A DNA stretch of 64,000 bases from NCBI RefSeq assembly GCF_030814715.1, contig NZ_JAUSVO010000006.1:186001-250000 (forward strand), written 5' to 3'. This DNA comes from Kaistia dalseonensis. Lineage in GTDB: Bacteria; Pseudomonadota; Alphaproteobacteria; Rhizobiales; Kaistiaceae. The notes beneath the pieces are model-generated. The model did no database searches and had not been told where the DNA came from. It saw only the letters and a list, made by a program, of their open reading frames with translations. The position numbers were made by a program, and so were the translations under genes. Below are positions 16,391-25,707 of the stretch, in pieces. The stretch's first letter is position 1, and each line of letters begins with the position of its first letter.

Positions 16391-17557
16391 ATGACCTTCG
16401 TCGATCCACCGACCCTCTTCGTCGTACTCGTCGTTACGATGATGGCGACGTCCATCCTGCTCTTCGGCTCGTGGCTGCAGATTCGCCGCGACCGCACGCT
16501 GCTCTGGCTCGGCCTCAGCTATGCGCTCGGCGCGACCGGCTGCCTGATGTATGCCGGTCGCGGCATCATCCCCGATTTCGTCTCGATCGACCTCGCCTCG
16601 GCGATCAATCTCTTCGGCTTCGGGCTCTGCTGGGTCGCGGCGCGCGTCTTCGACGGCCGGCCCGCCCGGCTCTGGCCGCCGCTCGCCGGCGCGGCGCTCT
16701 GGCTGCTGCTCTGCCGCTTTCCGGTGATCCAGGAGACCTTTTCCTATCGCGTCGTCGGCATTTCCCTCGTCATCGGCTTCTGGACGATCGCCGCGGCGCG
16801 CGAGTTCTGGGGCCATGACGGGCTCAAGGCGCGCTATGCGCTGGCGATCGTCTTCGCCGTGCACGGGCTCATCGTGCTCTTGCGCATTCCCGTCGCGCTG
16901 GTCGATGTCCCGACGCTCGACGCCCCGTTCGGAACGCGCTGGTTCGGCCTGATGGCGCTCGAATCGATCGTCTTCACCCAGGTCGTCGGCTTTCTCGCCG
17001 TGGCGCTGACCAAGCAGCGCGTCGAGGCACAGCTGCGCGAGGCGGCGCTGCGCGATTCACTGACGGGCCTCGCCAATCGCCGCGCCCTGTTCGAGCAGGG
17101 CGCCGCCATCCTCGGCGGGCGCGCGCGGCGGCAGCCCGTCGCGGTGCTCACCTTCGATCTCGACCGCTTCAAACAGGTCAACGATCTCTATGGCCATCCG
17201 GTCGGCGATGCGGCGCTGCGCGCCTTCGCCGATGCGGCGAGGGCCTCGCTCCGGCCGGATGATCATGTCGGGCGGATCGGCGGCGAGGAATTCGCGGTGA
17301 TCATGGAGCAGGTCGGCGAGGCGGAGGCGCGCGCCGTGGCGGAGCGGATCATGACCGCCTTCACCGAGCGCGCCAAGGCGATAGACGGGCTCGAGGCCGG
17401 CTGCACCACCTCGGTCGGCATCGCCGTCTCGCCCGATGGGCGCGGCTCGATCCAGCAATGGCTGGCGCTCGCCGATGCCGCGCTCTACGAGGCGAAGCGC
17501 GAGGGCGGCAACCGCCTCTGCGTGGCGGAGGCGGGCGCACTAGCCGTCGCCGCCTGA
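16391..17557 (+). CDS. Membrane-bound diguanylate cyclase (GGDEF)
   Basis: The N-terminal ~215 residues hold six or so hydrophobic segments. The C-terminal GGDEF domain (residues about 225-380) makes cyclic di-GMP from two GTP. The active site reads GGEEF. Five residues before it is an intact RxxD inhibitory site (RPDD), so product inhibition is expected. LRDSLTGLANRR marks the domain start. No EAL domain is present. The signal it senses is unknown. It is convergent with the opgG/D-type gene, with a hairpin between them. Confidence 0.93.
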   Translation: MTFVDPPTLFVVLVVTMMATSILLFGSWLQIRRDRTLLWLGLSYALGATGCLMYAGRGIIPDFVSIDLASAINLFGFGLCWVAARVFDGRPARLWPPLAGAALWLLLCRFPVIQETFSYRVVGISLVIGFWTIAAAREFWGHDGLKARYALAIVFAVHGLIVLLRIPVALVDVPTLDAPFGTRWFGLMALESIVFTQVVGFLAVALTKQRVEAQLREAALRDSLTGLANRRALFEQGAAILGGRARRQPVAVLTFDLDRFKQVNDLYGHPVGDAALRAFADAARASLRPDDHVGRIGGEEFAVIMEQVGEAEARAVAERIMTAFTERAKAIDGLEAGCTTSVGIAVSPDGRGSIQQWLALADAALYEAKREGGNRLCVAEAGALAVAA

Positions 17558-17568
17558 GGCAGCGTTTT

Positions 17569-17592
17569 CGGGCCCTCCGCAGGGAGAGCCCG
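17569..17592. terminator. Hairpin between convergent genes, possible terminator
   Basis: CGGGC and GCCCG arms enclose a CTCC/GGAG inner stem. There is TTTT before it on plus, and AAAAC after it on minus. No true T-tract follows on either strand, so termination activity is uncertain. Confidence 0.35.
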
Positions 17593-17623
17593 ATTCACCG
17601 TTTGACCCGAAAGGCGGAACGCG

Positions 17624-19204
17624 TCAGCTGTTCCCCCAATTGGGGAAATACTGGTAGAGCCAGGTTTCGGTCACGGCCGCGCCGGTCTTGTCGCGCACGA
17701 AGAGGCGCATATCGAGCGGGTCGGAGCCGGTAACGATCGTGTCGAAGAAGGCGCGGTAGAGGCCCGGCCGGCCGACCACCGGATAGGCATCGGCGAGGCT
17801 GACCGCGCCGCGCGACAGGCTGACCTCGGGCTTCGCGTCGCCGCGCACCAGCGCGTCGACCTTGGGCCCGCGGAAATCGACGACGAAGCGGACGGCGCCC
17901 GGCGGGCGGGGCTGGCCGGGAATGCCGCCGACACCGACATAGCTCGACACCACGCGGCCGAGATCCGACGGATAAGGCTCGTCCTCGACCCAGAACAGCC
18001 GATAGGAGAGCTCGATCGTGTCGCCCGGCTGCGCCTGCTTCTCCGGCACCCAGTAGACGACGATATTGTCGTCGATCTCGGTGTTGGTCGGCAGTTCCAC
18101 GAGCTGGACCTGGCCCTTGCCCCATTTGCCCTTGGGCTCGACCCAGATGCTCGGCCGGCGGTCGTAGAACACGCCGTCATCCTGGTAATGGTCGAAATCG
18201 CGATCGCGCTGCAGCAGGCCGAAGCCGCGAATATCGGCATCGAGGAAGGAATTGGTCATGACGCGCGGGGGATCGTTGAGCGGGCGCCAGATGCGCTCGC
18301 CATTGCCGGACCAGATCGCGAGGCCGTCGGAATCGTGGATTTCCGGCCGCCAGTCGATCGCGGTGCGGCGCACGGTCTCCGAATACCAGTACATTGAGGT
18401 GAGCGGCGCGATGCCGAGGCGCCCGATCGGCTTCCTCGGATAGAGCACGCTGTCGATATCCATCACGACCTCTTTGGTCTTGACGCAATCGATCCTGTAC
18501 GCGCCCGTCACGCTCGGGCTGTCGAGAAGGGCATAGACGATGACGCGGCCTTCCTGGCCCAGCACGCGCTCCAGCCAGAAAGCTGAGAAGCGCGGGAATT
18601 CCTCGGCGGTCGGCATGGCCGTATCGATGGCGAGACCGCGCGCGGAGGGTCCGTATTGGTCGAGCGGGCCGGAGGAGCGGAAATAGGACGCGCCGAGAAA
18701 GGCAAGCCAGTCGGTCTTCTGCGACGGCGCCTCGACGCGGAAGCCGGAGAAGCCGATATCGTCGGGCAGTTGGTGCGCCGGATGGCCGGGCGGCATGTCG
18801 AAATAGGTCTGCCGGTAGAGGATCTCGCGCGCCTTGCCATTCTCGACGGCATAGATCTGGCAGGGCTCCTGGAAATACTTGCCGAGATGGAAGAGCTGGA
18901 TCGGATTGCCGCCCTTATTGTCGGCCCAGAGCGCATCGGCCTTGCGGAAGGCGATGCTCTGGAAATTGTCGTAGTCGATCTTGTCGAGGATCGCGCCATA
19001 GGGCGAACGGCCGCTGACCCAGGGTTTCTTCGCATTCGCCTCGGCGAGCGCCTTCAGATCGTCGAAGGAGAACGGCGCGGCAGGGCCGAAGACGAGGCCG
19101 GGATCGGCCTCCGCCGCGGCTGCCGGCCCCATGCCCGAAAGGGCACCGGCGGCAATGGCGGAGAGCATTGTGAGCAGGGTATCGCGGCGGTTGGGATGAA
19201 CCAT
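17624..19204 (-). CDS. Periplasmic glucan biosynthesis protein (OpgG/OpgD family)
   Basis: The 526-residue protein belongs to the MdoG/OpgG family, which shapes osmoregulated periplasmic glucans. The N-terminus carries a twin-arginine signal (HPNRRDTLLTMLSAIAAG), as in OpgD-type members, so it is exported folded. The family body starts at about residue 40 (FSFDDLKALAEANAKKPW). I use the ATG at 19204; an upstream TTG has no support. No opgH glucosyltransferase lies beside it, so backbone synthesis must be encoded elsewhere. Confidence 0.9.
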   Translation of the reverse strand: MVHPNRRDTLLTMLSAIAAGALSGMGPAAAAEADPGLVFGPAAPFSFDDLKALAEANAKKPWVSGRSPYGAILDKIDYDNFQSIAFRKADALWADNKGGNPIQLFHLGKYFQEPCQIYAVENGKAREILYRQTYFDMPPGHPAHQLPDDIGFSGFRVEAPSQKTDWLAFLGASYFRSSGPLDQYGPSARGLAIDTAMPTAEEFPRFSAFWLERVLGQEGRVIVYALLDSPSVTGAYRIDCVKTKEVVMDIDSVLYPRKPIGRLGIAPLTSMYWYSETVRRTAIDWRPEIHDSDGLAIWSGNGERIWRPLNDPPRVMTNSFLDADIRGFGLLQRDRDFDHYQDDGVFYDRRPSIWVEPKGKWGKGQVQLVELPTNTEIDDNIVVYWVPEKQAQPGDTIELSYRLFWVEDEPYPSDLGRVVSSYVGVGGIPGQPRPPGAVRFVVDFRGPKVDALVRGDAKPEVSLSRGAVSLADAYPVVGRPGLYRAFFDTIVTGSDPLDMRLFVRDKTGAAVTETWLYQYFPNWGNS

Positions 19205-19367
19205 GTCCAGTCTCGTTCGCAGGGACGGCGCCAATCCTTCGCGCCGCTATTCGCCTCGCCGATAGCACGCTTTTCGTGCGGCGCGTAGGGGCCGATAGTG
19301 CTGCAATGCGGCCGTTTCTGGCCAGAATCGCACTGCCGCGACGGCAGGTCTGAAATGACGCATCCGT

Positions 19368-20297
19368 TCAGCCGGGAAGGAGCAGCCCGGGATCGTCGCC
19401 GGGTACGATCCGCGTCCAGTCGGCCATCTGGTGACGGAACCAGGTGACCTGCCGCTTGGCGTAGCGCCGCGTCTCCATCTTGGCGCGCTCGATGGCTTCG
19501 GGAAGCGTGATCTCGCCGGCCAGGAACGCCGAGAATTCGCGCACGCCGATCGCCTTCATCGCCGGCAGCGCCGGATCGAGGCCGAGGGCTGAAAGCGCCC
19601 TCACCTCGTCGAGCGCTCCGGCCTCGACCATCCGGTCGAAGCGCTCGCCGATCCGCGCATAGAGCAGCGCGCGCTCGGGATCGAGCACGAGGCGATGCGC
19701 TTGATCAGGCTCGATCAGCGGCGGCTCGGTCAGGCGCGCCTGAAAATGTCGCAGCGGCGATCCGGTCGCCTCCAGGACTTCGAGCGCACGGACGACACGG
19801 GTTCGGTCGCTCGGCTTCAGCAGCGCCGCCCCCTCGGCATCGCGTTCGGCGAGCGCGGCATGCAGCGTTGGCACGCCCTCGCGCTCCGCCCAGAGCTCGA
19901 CGCGCGCGCGTATCTCCTGCGGCACGGACGGCACATCGGCAATGCCCTCGGTCAGCGCCTTGAAATAGAGCCCCGTGCCACCGACGATGATCGGCAATTG
20001 CCCCGCGCCCCATGCGGCCTTGAGGGCGGCCTCTGCATCTCTCCGCCAGGCGGCGACGGAATAGCGCCGGGAAGCGGGCACATGGCCATAGAGACGATGC
20101 GGCGCGCGCGTCTCCTCGGCGGCATCAGGGCGTGCCGAAAGGATGCGCAGCTCGGCATAGACCTGCATGGAATCGGCGTTGATGATCACGCCGCCATGCC
20201 GCTCCGCCATCTGCAGCGCGAGGGCCGACTTGCCGCTCGCGGTCGGCCCGGCTATCAGGACGGCACGCCGTTCCCCCGTGAAGTTCAGGTCTCCCAT
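19368..20297 (-). CDS. miaA: tRNA dimethylallyltransferase
   Basis: MiaA transfers the dimethylallyl group to A37 of tRNAs that read codons starting with U. The P-loop GPTASGKS lies at residues about 15-22, followed by ADSMQVY and the GGTGLYFKAL segment. The C-terminal KRQVTWFR stretch is typical. The start at 20297 (309 residues) fits the family; a much longer open frame upstream is a shadow of serB. The start codon overlaps that of divergent serB by two bases. Confidence 0.95.
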   Translation of the reverse strand: MGDLNFTGERRAVLIAGPTASGKSALALQMAERHGGVIINADSMQVYAELRILSARPDAAEETRAPHRLYGHVPASRRYSVAAWRRDAEAALKAAWGAGQLPIIVGGTGLYFKALTEGIADVPSVPQEIRARVELWAEREGVPTLHAALAERDAEGAALLKPSDRTRVVRALEVLEATGSPLRHFQARLTEPPLIEPDQAHRLVLDPERALLYARIGERFDRMVEAGALDEVRALSALGLDPALPAMKAIGVREFSAFLAGEITLPEAIERAKMETRRYAKRQVTWFRHQMADWTRIVPGDDPGLLLPG

Positions 20298-21210
20298 GCC
20301 GCCCGATGCCGCTCCGTTCGAATATGTCGCCACCTTCATAGCACGGCCCGAGCATGCGGCATCGCTGTCGGAAGTCGTCGACGAGGCGGCCGATCTGCCG
20401 ACGGCCGGGCGGCCCGACTGGCTCGCGCCGGGCGAGGCCTGCGATATCGCCCTGCCCGCTGCCGCGTCCAGCGATCTTGCGGCGGTCCGCGACGACCTTT
20501 TCGAGATGATCGACGGCCGCCCCGTCGACGTCGTCGTGCAGCCGATCGCGAGCCGGCGGAAGCGGCTGCTGGTCGCCGACATGGATTCGACCATGATCGG
20601 GCAGGAGTGCATTGACGAGCTCGCCGACATGGCCGGCCTCAAGCCCTATGTCGCCGCGATCACCGAACGCGCCATGCGTGGCGAGATCGCGTTCGAGCCG
20701 GCGCTACGCGAGCGCGTCGGCCTGCTGAAGGGCCTGCCGCTCGGCGTGATCGACACCGTGCTCGCCGAGCGGATCAAGCTGACGCCGGGTGGCCCGGAGC
20801 TGGTCCGCACGATGAAGGCCGCCGGCGCCTATACGGCCCTGGTCTCGGGCGGCTTCACGCTCTTCACCGGCCCGGTTGCCGCGATGATCGGATTTGACGA
20901 GAACCGCGCCAACCAACTGAATCACGAGGGCGGCGTTCTCGACGGCACCGTGACCGAGCCGATCCTCGGCCAGGAAGCCAAGCTTTCGGCTTTGATGGAC
21001 CTTTCCCGCCGCTTCGGCCTGTCGCGTCATGAGACCCTGGCGATCGGCGACGGCGCCAATGATCTCGCCATGGTCCGCGCGGCGGGCCTGGGCATCGCCT
21101 ATCATGCCAAGCCCAAGGTCGCCGCCGAGGCCGACGCCCGCATCGACCATACCGACCTGACAGCAATCCTATTCGCACAAGGCTATCGCCGCACGGAGTT
21201 TGCCGCATGA
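20296..21210 (+). CDS. serB: Phosphoserine phosphatase
   Basis: SerB releases serine from phosphoserine. The 304-residue protein has an N-terminal ACT-like half and a C-terminal HAD phosphatase domain with the nucleophile motif DMDSTMI (residues about 95-101). The SGGFT motif and GDGANDLAM follow. The ATG at 20296 overlaps the opposite-strand ATG of miaA, so each promoter must lie inside the other gene. The stop codon overlaps the next gene as ATGA. Confidence 0.95.
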   Translation: MPPDAAPFEYVATFIARPEHAASLSEVVDEAADLPTAGRPDWLAPGEACDIALPAAASSDLAAVRDDLFEMIDGRPVDVVVQPIASRRKRLLVADMDSTMIGQECIDELADMAGLKPYVAAITERAMRGEIAFEPALRERVGLLKGLPLGVIDTVLAERIKLTPGGPELVRTMKAAGAYTALVSGGFTLFTGPVAAMIGFDENRANQLNHEGGVLDGTVTEPILGQEAKLSALMDLSRRFGLSRHETLAIGDGANDLAMVRAAGLGIAYHAKPKVAAEADARIDHTDLTAILFAQGYRRTEFAA

Positions 21211-21764
21211 GAACCGAGACCGAACGACTGATCCTGCGCCCCTGGGAACGACGCGATCTTGAGCCCTTCGCTGCGCTCAATGCCGATCCCGAGGTGATGC
21301 AGTTCTTCCCCGCGCAGTTCACCCGCGAGGAGACGGCGGCCTATATCGAGCGCGTCGCAACGCTGACGGATCAGGGCCTTGGCTTCCAGGCTGTCGAGGA
21401 GAAGGTCAGCGGTGATCTGGTCGGCGTCGTCGGCATGGCGCCGGTGAAGCCGGAATTCCCCTCGTCTCCGGGCGTAGAGATCGGCTGGCGCCTTGCCAAG
21501 GCGTTCTGGGGCAAGGGCTACGCCAGCGAGGCGGCCGCAGCCTGGCTGCACTGGGGCTTTGAAGAGCTGAACCTGGACGAGATCGTCGCCTTCACCTTCA
21601 GCGGCAACTTGCCTTCACGACGCGTGATGGAACGGCTCGGCATGAGCTATGATCCGGCGGACGATTTCGAGCATCCCAGTCTCGCCGAAGGCCACAGGCT
21701 GAAGCCGCATGTGCTCTATCGACTGAAGCGCGCCGATTTCAGGCCGCGAGCCGGTCGAAGCTGA
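21207..21764 (+). CDS. GNAT acetyltransferase, RimJ/RimL type
   Basis: This 185-residue protein has the RimJ-like start (RTETERLILRPWERRDL) and the acetyl-CoA loop in LAKAFWGKGYASEA, followed by NLPSRRVMERLGM. It may modify a protein N-terminus or a small molecule. ATGA coupling with serB indicates co-translation. Its 3' end overlaps that of the convergent oxidase gene by 26 bp. Confidence 0.88.
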   Translation: MRTETERLILRPWERRDLEPFAALNADPEVMQFFPAQFTREETAAYIERVATLTDQGLGFQAVEEKVSGDLVGVVGMAPVKPEFPSSPGVEIGWRLAKAFWGKGYASEAAAAWLHWGFEELNLDEIVAFTFSGNLPSRRVMERLGMSYDPADDFEHPSLAEGHRLKPHVLYRLKRADFRPRAGRS

Positions 21765-22872
21765 AGAGCGAAAGATCGAACGGGCTCCGCTTATCGGTCG
21801 CAAAATCGGCGAGGATTTCTCCCACGACGGATGCGAACTTGAAGCCGTGACCCGAGCACGGCGAAGCGACGATGATATCTGGTGATCCCGGCAGCGTGTC
21901 GATCACGAAATGCTCGTCGGGGGTATTGGTGAAGAGGCACGCTGAAAGCCGGAGCGTCGACCCGTTCGCATCGGGGAACAACCGGCTCATGCCGGCGCGC
22001 AGGATTTCCTCGTCGCGGGGCGTCGGCTCACGCGAGAGACTCTCGGCGTGACCGCTCTCGTGCAGATGGTGATAGAGCCCGATCTTGAAGCCCGGAATGC
22101 CCCATGTTGGAAACTGGTAGTAGTGACCGAAATCGGTCAGCACGTTCGAAACGGGGAAGCGCTCAGGCGTGAAAAGGGCCGGCACCTTGGGCTGGAACCA
22201 GCCGAGCACCTGCCGCTCGGCTACAGCCTTGCCCTTGAGTGCAGGGATGAGATCCGAGATCCAGCCGCCCGCCGAAACGATCACCCTGCCCGCCTCGTAG
22301 CTCGCGCGGTCGGTCGTCACGACGACACGTCCGCTACGCGGCGAAATCTCGCGCACCATTTCGCGGGCATGGATCGTCGCGCCCGCGCCGATCGCCAGCC
22401 CCGTATGGGCAAGGATGGCCCGCTCGGAGGCGACGAAGCCGCCATCGGGCTGGAACACGGCGAGATAATCCTCGGGCAGGCGATAGCCCGGGAAGCGGCC
22501 AGCCGTTTCCGCCGCCGTCAGAACCTCATGCGGCAGGTTGTGCTCGCGACAGGAAGCGAGTGATCCCTCGACGACATGACTGCCCTCGGGACCACCATCG
22601 ATGGAGCCTGTGATGAACAGAAGCTGTTCGCGCGTCAGCGTTTCCGCCTCGCGCCAGAGCTCATAAGCCCGGCGGAGCAGCGGCACATAGGAGGGATGCT
22701 CGAAATAAGCGAGGCGGATGATCCGGTTCAGGCCGTGCGACGAGCCCATGGCATGACCGAGATCGAAGCGCTCGAGCCCGAGCACGCGGAGGCCGCGGCG
22801 CGCAAGCTGCCAGCATGCCGCCGACCCCATGCCGCCCATTCCAACCACAATGACGTCATAGGTTCCGCTCAC
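21739..22872 (-). CDS. FAD-dependent sarcosine oxidase/N-methyltryptophan oxidase-like enzyme
   Basis: The N-terminal FAD motif VVGMGGMGSAA and the GSSHGLNRIIR segment are typical of monomeric sarcosine oxidases. The C-terminal SPCSGHGFKF carries the cysteine that holds FAD covalently in this family. The enzyme should oxidise an N-methyl amino acid and release formaldehyde and peroxide. I start it at the GTG at 22872 (377 residues), which follows a GGAGG site; the longer frame to 22944 adds an arginine-rich tail that is unlikely to be real. The substrate is not proven. Confidence 0.88.
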   Translation of the reverse strand: MSGTYDVIVVGMGGMGSAACWQLARRGLRVLGLERFDLGHAMGSSHGLNRIIRLAYFEHPSYVPLLRRAYELWREAETLTREQLLFITGSIDGGPEGSHVVEGSLASCREHNLPHEVLTAAETAGRFPGYRLPEDYLAVFQPDGGFVASERAILAHTGLAIGAGATIHAREMVREISPRSGRVVVTTDRASYEAGRVIVSAGGWISDLIPALKGKAVAERQVLGWFQPKVPALFTPERFPVSNVLTDFGHYYQFPTWGIPGFKIGLYHHLHESGHAESLSREPTPRDEEILRAGMSRLFPDANGSTLRLSACLFTNTPDEHFVIDTLPGSPDIIVASPCSGHGFKFASVVGEILADFATDKRSPFDLSLFSFDRLAA

Positions 22873-22962
22873 GCCACGCCTCCGACAAACACGGCAGAAG
22901 GATAATCGATTCCGGCGTCGCCAAGACGAGGCGCGACGCCGCACATGGCGATTGGGCCGACG

Positions 22963-24486
22963 CTATTCGTCGAGTTTGAGCGGAACGAAGCGCAGCTCGC
23001 CGGCCGTATTGGCGATCAGGAACAGCGCCGATTTGCGACCGTCCTTCTTCAGCGTATCGATCCGTGCCGTGATGTCCTCGGGCTTGGCGACGCTCTCCTG
23101 CGAGACCTCGACCACGACTTCACCCACCGCGACACCCTTTTCGGCAGCGCCGCTGCCGGGCGCAACGGCCGTAATCACCACGCCGTTCACATCCTTGGCG
23201 ACGTTGTATTTGGTACGCAGATCCGGAGTGAGCTCGGCGAGCGTCAGACCGAGAGCCTCGGTCACGATGGGTTTTGGCGGCTCGGCCGGCTGGTCGTCGA
23301 GCTTCGTATCGGCCGATGCCTCGGCCGCCTCGGTCAGGCGCCCAACCTTCACCTTCAGGGTCAATTCGGCGCCCTTCCGGATCACAACGACATCGACCAC
23401 CTTGTCGATCGGCGCATCGGCCACGAGTCGCGGCAGGTCGCGCATTTCGGTGATCGGCTTGCCGTCGAAGGAGATCACGACGTCGCCCGGTTCGATCTTC
23501 GCCTCGGCGGCCGGACCCTTGTCCGTGATGCCGGCGACGAGCGCGCCCCGCGCGGGACCCATGTTGAGGCTTTCGGCGATCTCATCCGTCACCTGCTGGA
23601 TGCGCACGCCAAGCCAGCCACGCCGCGTCTCGCCATACTGCCGCAACTGATCGACGACATGCATCGCCGCGTCGGACGGAATCGCGAAGCCGATACCGAT
23701 CGATCCACCGGATGGCGAGATGATCGCCGTGTTGATGCCGATGACCTCGCCATACATGTTGAACAGCGGTCCGCCCGAATTGCCGCGATTGATGGCGGCA
23801 TCGGTCTGGATGAAATTGTCATACGGACCGGAATTGATATCGCGATTGCGGGCAGAGACGATGCCCAGCGTCACCGTTCCACCGAGGCCGAACGGGTTGC
23901 CGATCGCCATCACCCAATCGCCGACGCGCATCTTGTCGGAATCGCCGAATCTCAGCGCCTTGAGCGGCTTGGCCGGATTGGGTTTCACCTGCAGCACGGC
24001 AAGATCGGTCTTCTCGTCCTTGCCAAGCAATGTCGCGGTCAGCTTCGAACCGTCGGAGAAATTGGCGACGATCTCGTCGGCATCCTCGATCACGTGATTA
24101 TTGGTGATGATGATGCCCGATGAATCGATCACGAAGCCGGAGCCGAGCGACTGAACCTTGCGCGGCGGCGCTTCGGCCTGTCCGTCTGGCCCCTTCTGTT
24201 TGTTGAAGAATTCGTCGAAGAACTCCTGGAACGGTGAACCCTCCGGCGCAGATGGAGCCGGAACGCCGCGTGTTCCGGCGACGGTCTGCGAGGTCGAGAT
24301 GTTGACGACGGAATCGAGCAGCCCCGCCGCCAGATCGGCGACAGAGGCAGGCCCCTGCTGCGCAAAGGCCGGAGTGCCAGCCGGCACGGCGACAAACAAC
24401 GCGCCCAATATCGCCGCGGCCAAGCCGAAGCGACGGGTCGATGCTCTCGCCTTTGCCTCGATGGACCGTGTCGCTGCCGCCGCCAT
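22963..24486 (-). CDS. degP: Do-like periplasmic serine endoprotease
   Basis: After a signal peptide (cleavage near AFAQQG) comes a trypsin-like domain with the full triad: His in TNNHVIED, Asp in KTDLAVLQV and Ser in RGNSGGPLF. Two PDZ domains follow. This is the HtrA/DegP/MucD architecture for periplasmic protein quality control. The ATG at 24486 (507 residues) is chosen because GAGGAGAG lies 4 bp or so upstream; an ATG at 24519 is possible. It ends the hflK-hflC-DUF2065 run, a neighbourhood typical of the order. Confidence 0.94.
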   Translation of the reverse strand: MAAAATRSIEAKARASTRRFGLAAAILGALFVAVPAGTPAFAQQGPASVADLAAGLLDSVVNISTSQTVAGTRGVPAPSAPEGSPFQEFFDEFFNKQKGPDGQAEAPPRKVQSLGSGFVIDSSGIIITNNHVIEDADEIVANFSDGSKLTATLLGKDEKTDLAVLQVKPNPAKPLKALRFGDSDKMRVGDWVMAIGNPFGLGGTVTLGIVSARNRDINSGPYDNFIQTDAAINRGNSGGPLFNMYGEVIGINTAIISPSGGSIGIGFAIPSDAAMHVVDQLRQYGETRRGWLGVRIQQVTDEIAESLNMGPARGALVAGITDKGPAAEAKIEPGDVVISFDGKPITEMRDLPRLVADAPIDKVVDVVVIRKGAELTLKVKVGRLTEAAEASADTKLDDQPAEPPKPIVTEALGLTLAELTPDLRTKYNVAKDVNGVVITAVAPGSGAAEKGVAVGEVVVEVSQESVAKPEDITARIDTLKKDGRKSALFLIANTAGELRFVPLKLDE

Positions 24487-24580
24487 TACGCTCTCCTCAT
24501 CCCGCTCGCCGGACGGCATGAATGCCGCCAGCCTCGATCATTCGTCATCTAGGGCAGCGAAGTACACGCGACGATAGCGG

Positions 24581-24766
24581 TCAACTCCGCGCGAGCCAGA
24601 CGATACCCACCCCAACTGCCAATGCGGCCAGGCCACAGATGCGCAACTGGTTGTCCGATGCGGCAAGACCTTGCCGCATCATGAATTTGCCGAGGGAGGG
24701 CGCCGCGGCATAGAAGGCGCCCTCGATCACAAGCACGAGGCCGATCGCCGCGGCGAAATCCGTCAC
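24581..24766 (-). CDS. DUF2065 small membrane protein
   Basis: This 61-residue protein has two hydrophobic segments (AAIGLVLVIEGAFYAA and GLAALAVGVGIVWL). DUF2065 genes usually follow hflC, as here. Its start overlaps the hflC stop as ATGA. A structural or regulatory role with the HflKC complex is suspected but unproven. Confidence 0.9.
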   Translation of the reverse strand: MTDFAAAIGLVLVIEGAFYAAAPSLGKFMMRQGLAASDNQLRICGLAALAVGVGIVWLARS

Positions 24767-25707
24767 GGCGTTGCAGGAGCCGGCTGCGCCGGCGCCGGCA
24801 CGGACGGCGCGGGCGAGGACGGTGCGATCGCCGCTCCACCCAACGGATCCGCGAAATAGCGGAAGAAGGGCGAAGTCGGAGAGAGCACGATCCGCGTCGT
24901 CTCCCCCTTCATGCTGTCGATGTAAGCCTGCATCGACCGGAAGAAGGAGAAGAACTCGGGATCCTGGCCATAGGCGGCGGCGAAGATCTTGTTGACGGCG
25001 GCATCGCCATCGCCGCGAAGCTCTTCCGCCTGCTGGTTGGCTTCAGCCACGATCACCGTCGCCTGGCGATCAGCCTGCGCACGGATGGTCTTGGCCTCCT
25101 GCTCGCCGCGCGAACGGATGTCGGTCGCCTCGCGCTGACGTTCCGTCTGCATGCGCTGGAACACGGCCTGGCTGTTTTCCGCCGGCAGATCCGCGCGGCG
25201 AATGCGGACATCCACCACGTCGACGCCGAGGCGTCGGCCTTCGGTATTCACCTGCCGTGTGATGCTCTCCATCAGACCGGCACGGCCATCGCGCACGATA
25301 TTGGTGAAGTCCATCTGGCCGACGGCACCACGAATGGCCGAGTTCAGGATCACGGCAAGCCGCGATTCAGCGACCTCGATCGAGCCGGCCGCCTGGTAGA
25401 AGAGCAGCGGATCGGTGATCTTGTAGCGACCAAACGCATCGACGATCAGGCGCTTGCGATCACGCGCTATGACTTCGAGCGGCGGGGAATCCACGTCGAG
25501 AAGCCGCTTGTCGATCATCACGACATTGTCGATCAGCGGAATCTTGGCATAGAGGCCGGGTTCCGTTACGACCCGGACCGGATTGCCGAAACGCAGCACC
25601 AGCGCCTGGTCGGTCTGGTTGACCACGAAGAGACCGGAATAGGCGATGACCGCTAGAACGATCAGGATGACGACGCCGAGGCCGCCGAAAATACCGCCGC
25701 CCCTCAT
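24763..25707 (-). CDS. hflC: HflC, FtsH-modulating SPFH protein
   Basis: HflC has an N-terminal membrane anchor (GLGVVILIVLAVIAYSGLFVV) and a band-7/SPFH domain, then a coiled coil rich in QRE and AEANQQAEEL. With HflK it forms a large periplasmic cage around FtsH and tunes membrane-protein degradation. A proline/alanine-rich tail of some 20 residues ends the protein. ATGA overlaps couple it to hflK and to the DUF2065 gene. Confidence 0.96.
   Translation of the reverse strand: MRGGGIFGGLGVVILIVLAVIAYSGLFVVNQTDQALVLRFGNPVRVVTEPGLYAKIPLIDNVVMIDKRLLDVDSPPLEVIARDRKRLIVDAFGRYKITDPLLFYQAAGSIEVAESRLAVILNSAIRGAVGQMDFTNIVRDGRAGLMESITRQVNTEGRRLGVDVVDVRIRRADLPAENSQAVFQRMQTERQREATDIRSRGEQEAKTIRAQADRQATVIVAEANQQAEELRGDGDAAVNKIFAAAYGQDPEFFSFFRSMQAYIDSMKGETTRIVLSPTSPFFRYFADPLGGAAIAPSSPAPSVPAPAQPAPATP

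Noticed and set aside
20298-20642. Upstream extension of miaA by 115 codons
   Set aside because: It runs antisense through the start of serB, is serine-rich low-quality sequence, and MiaA homologues start at the P-loop region.
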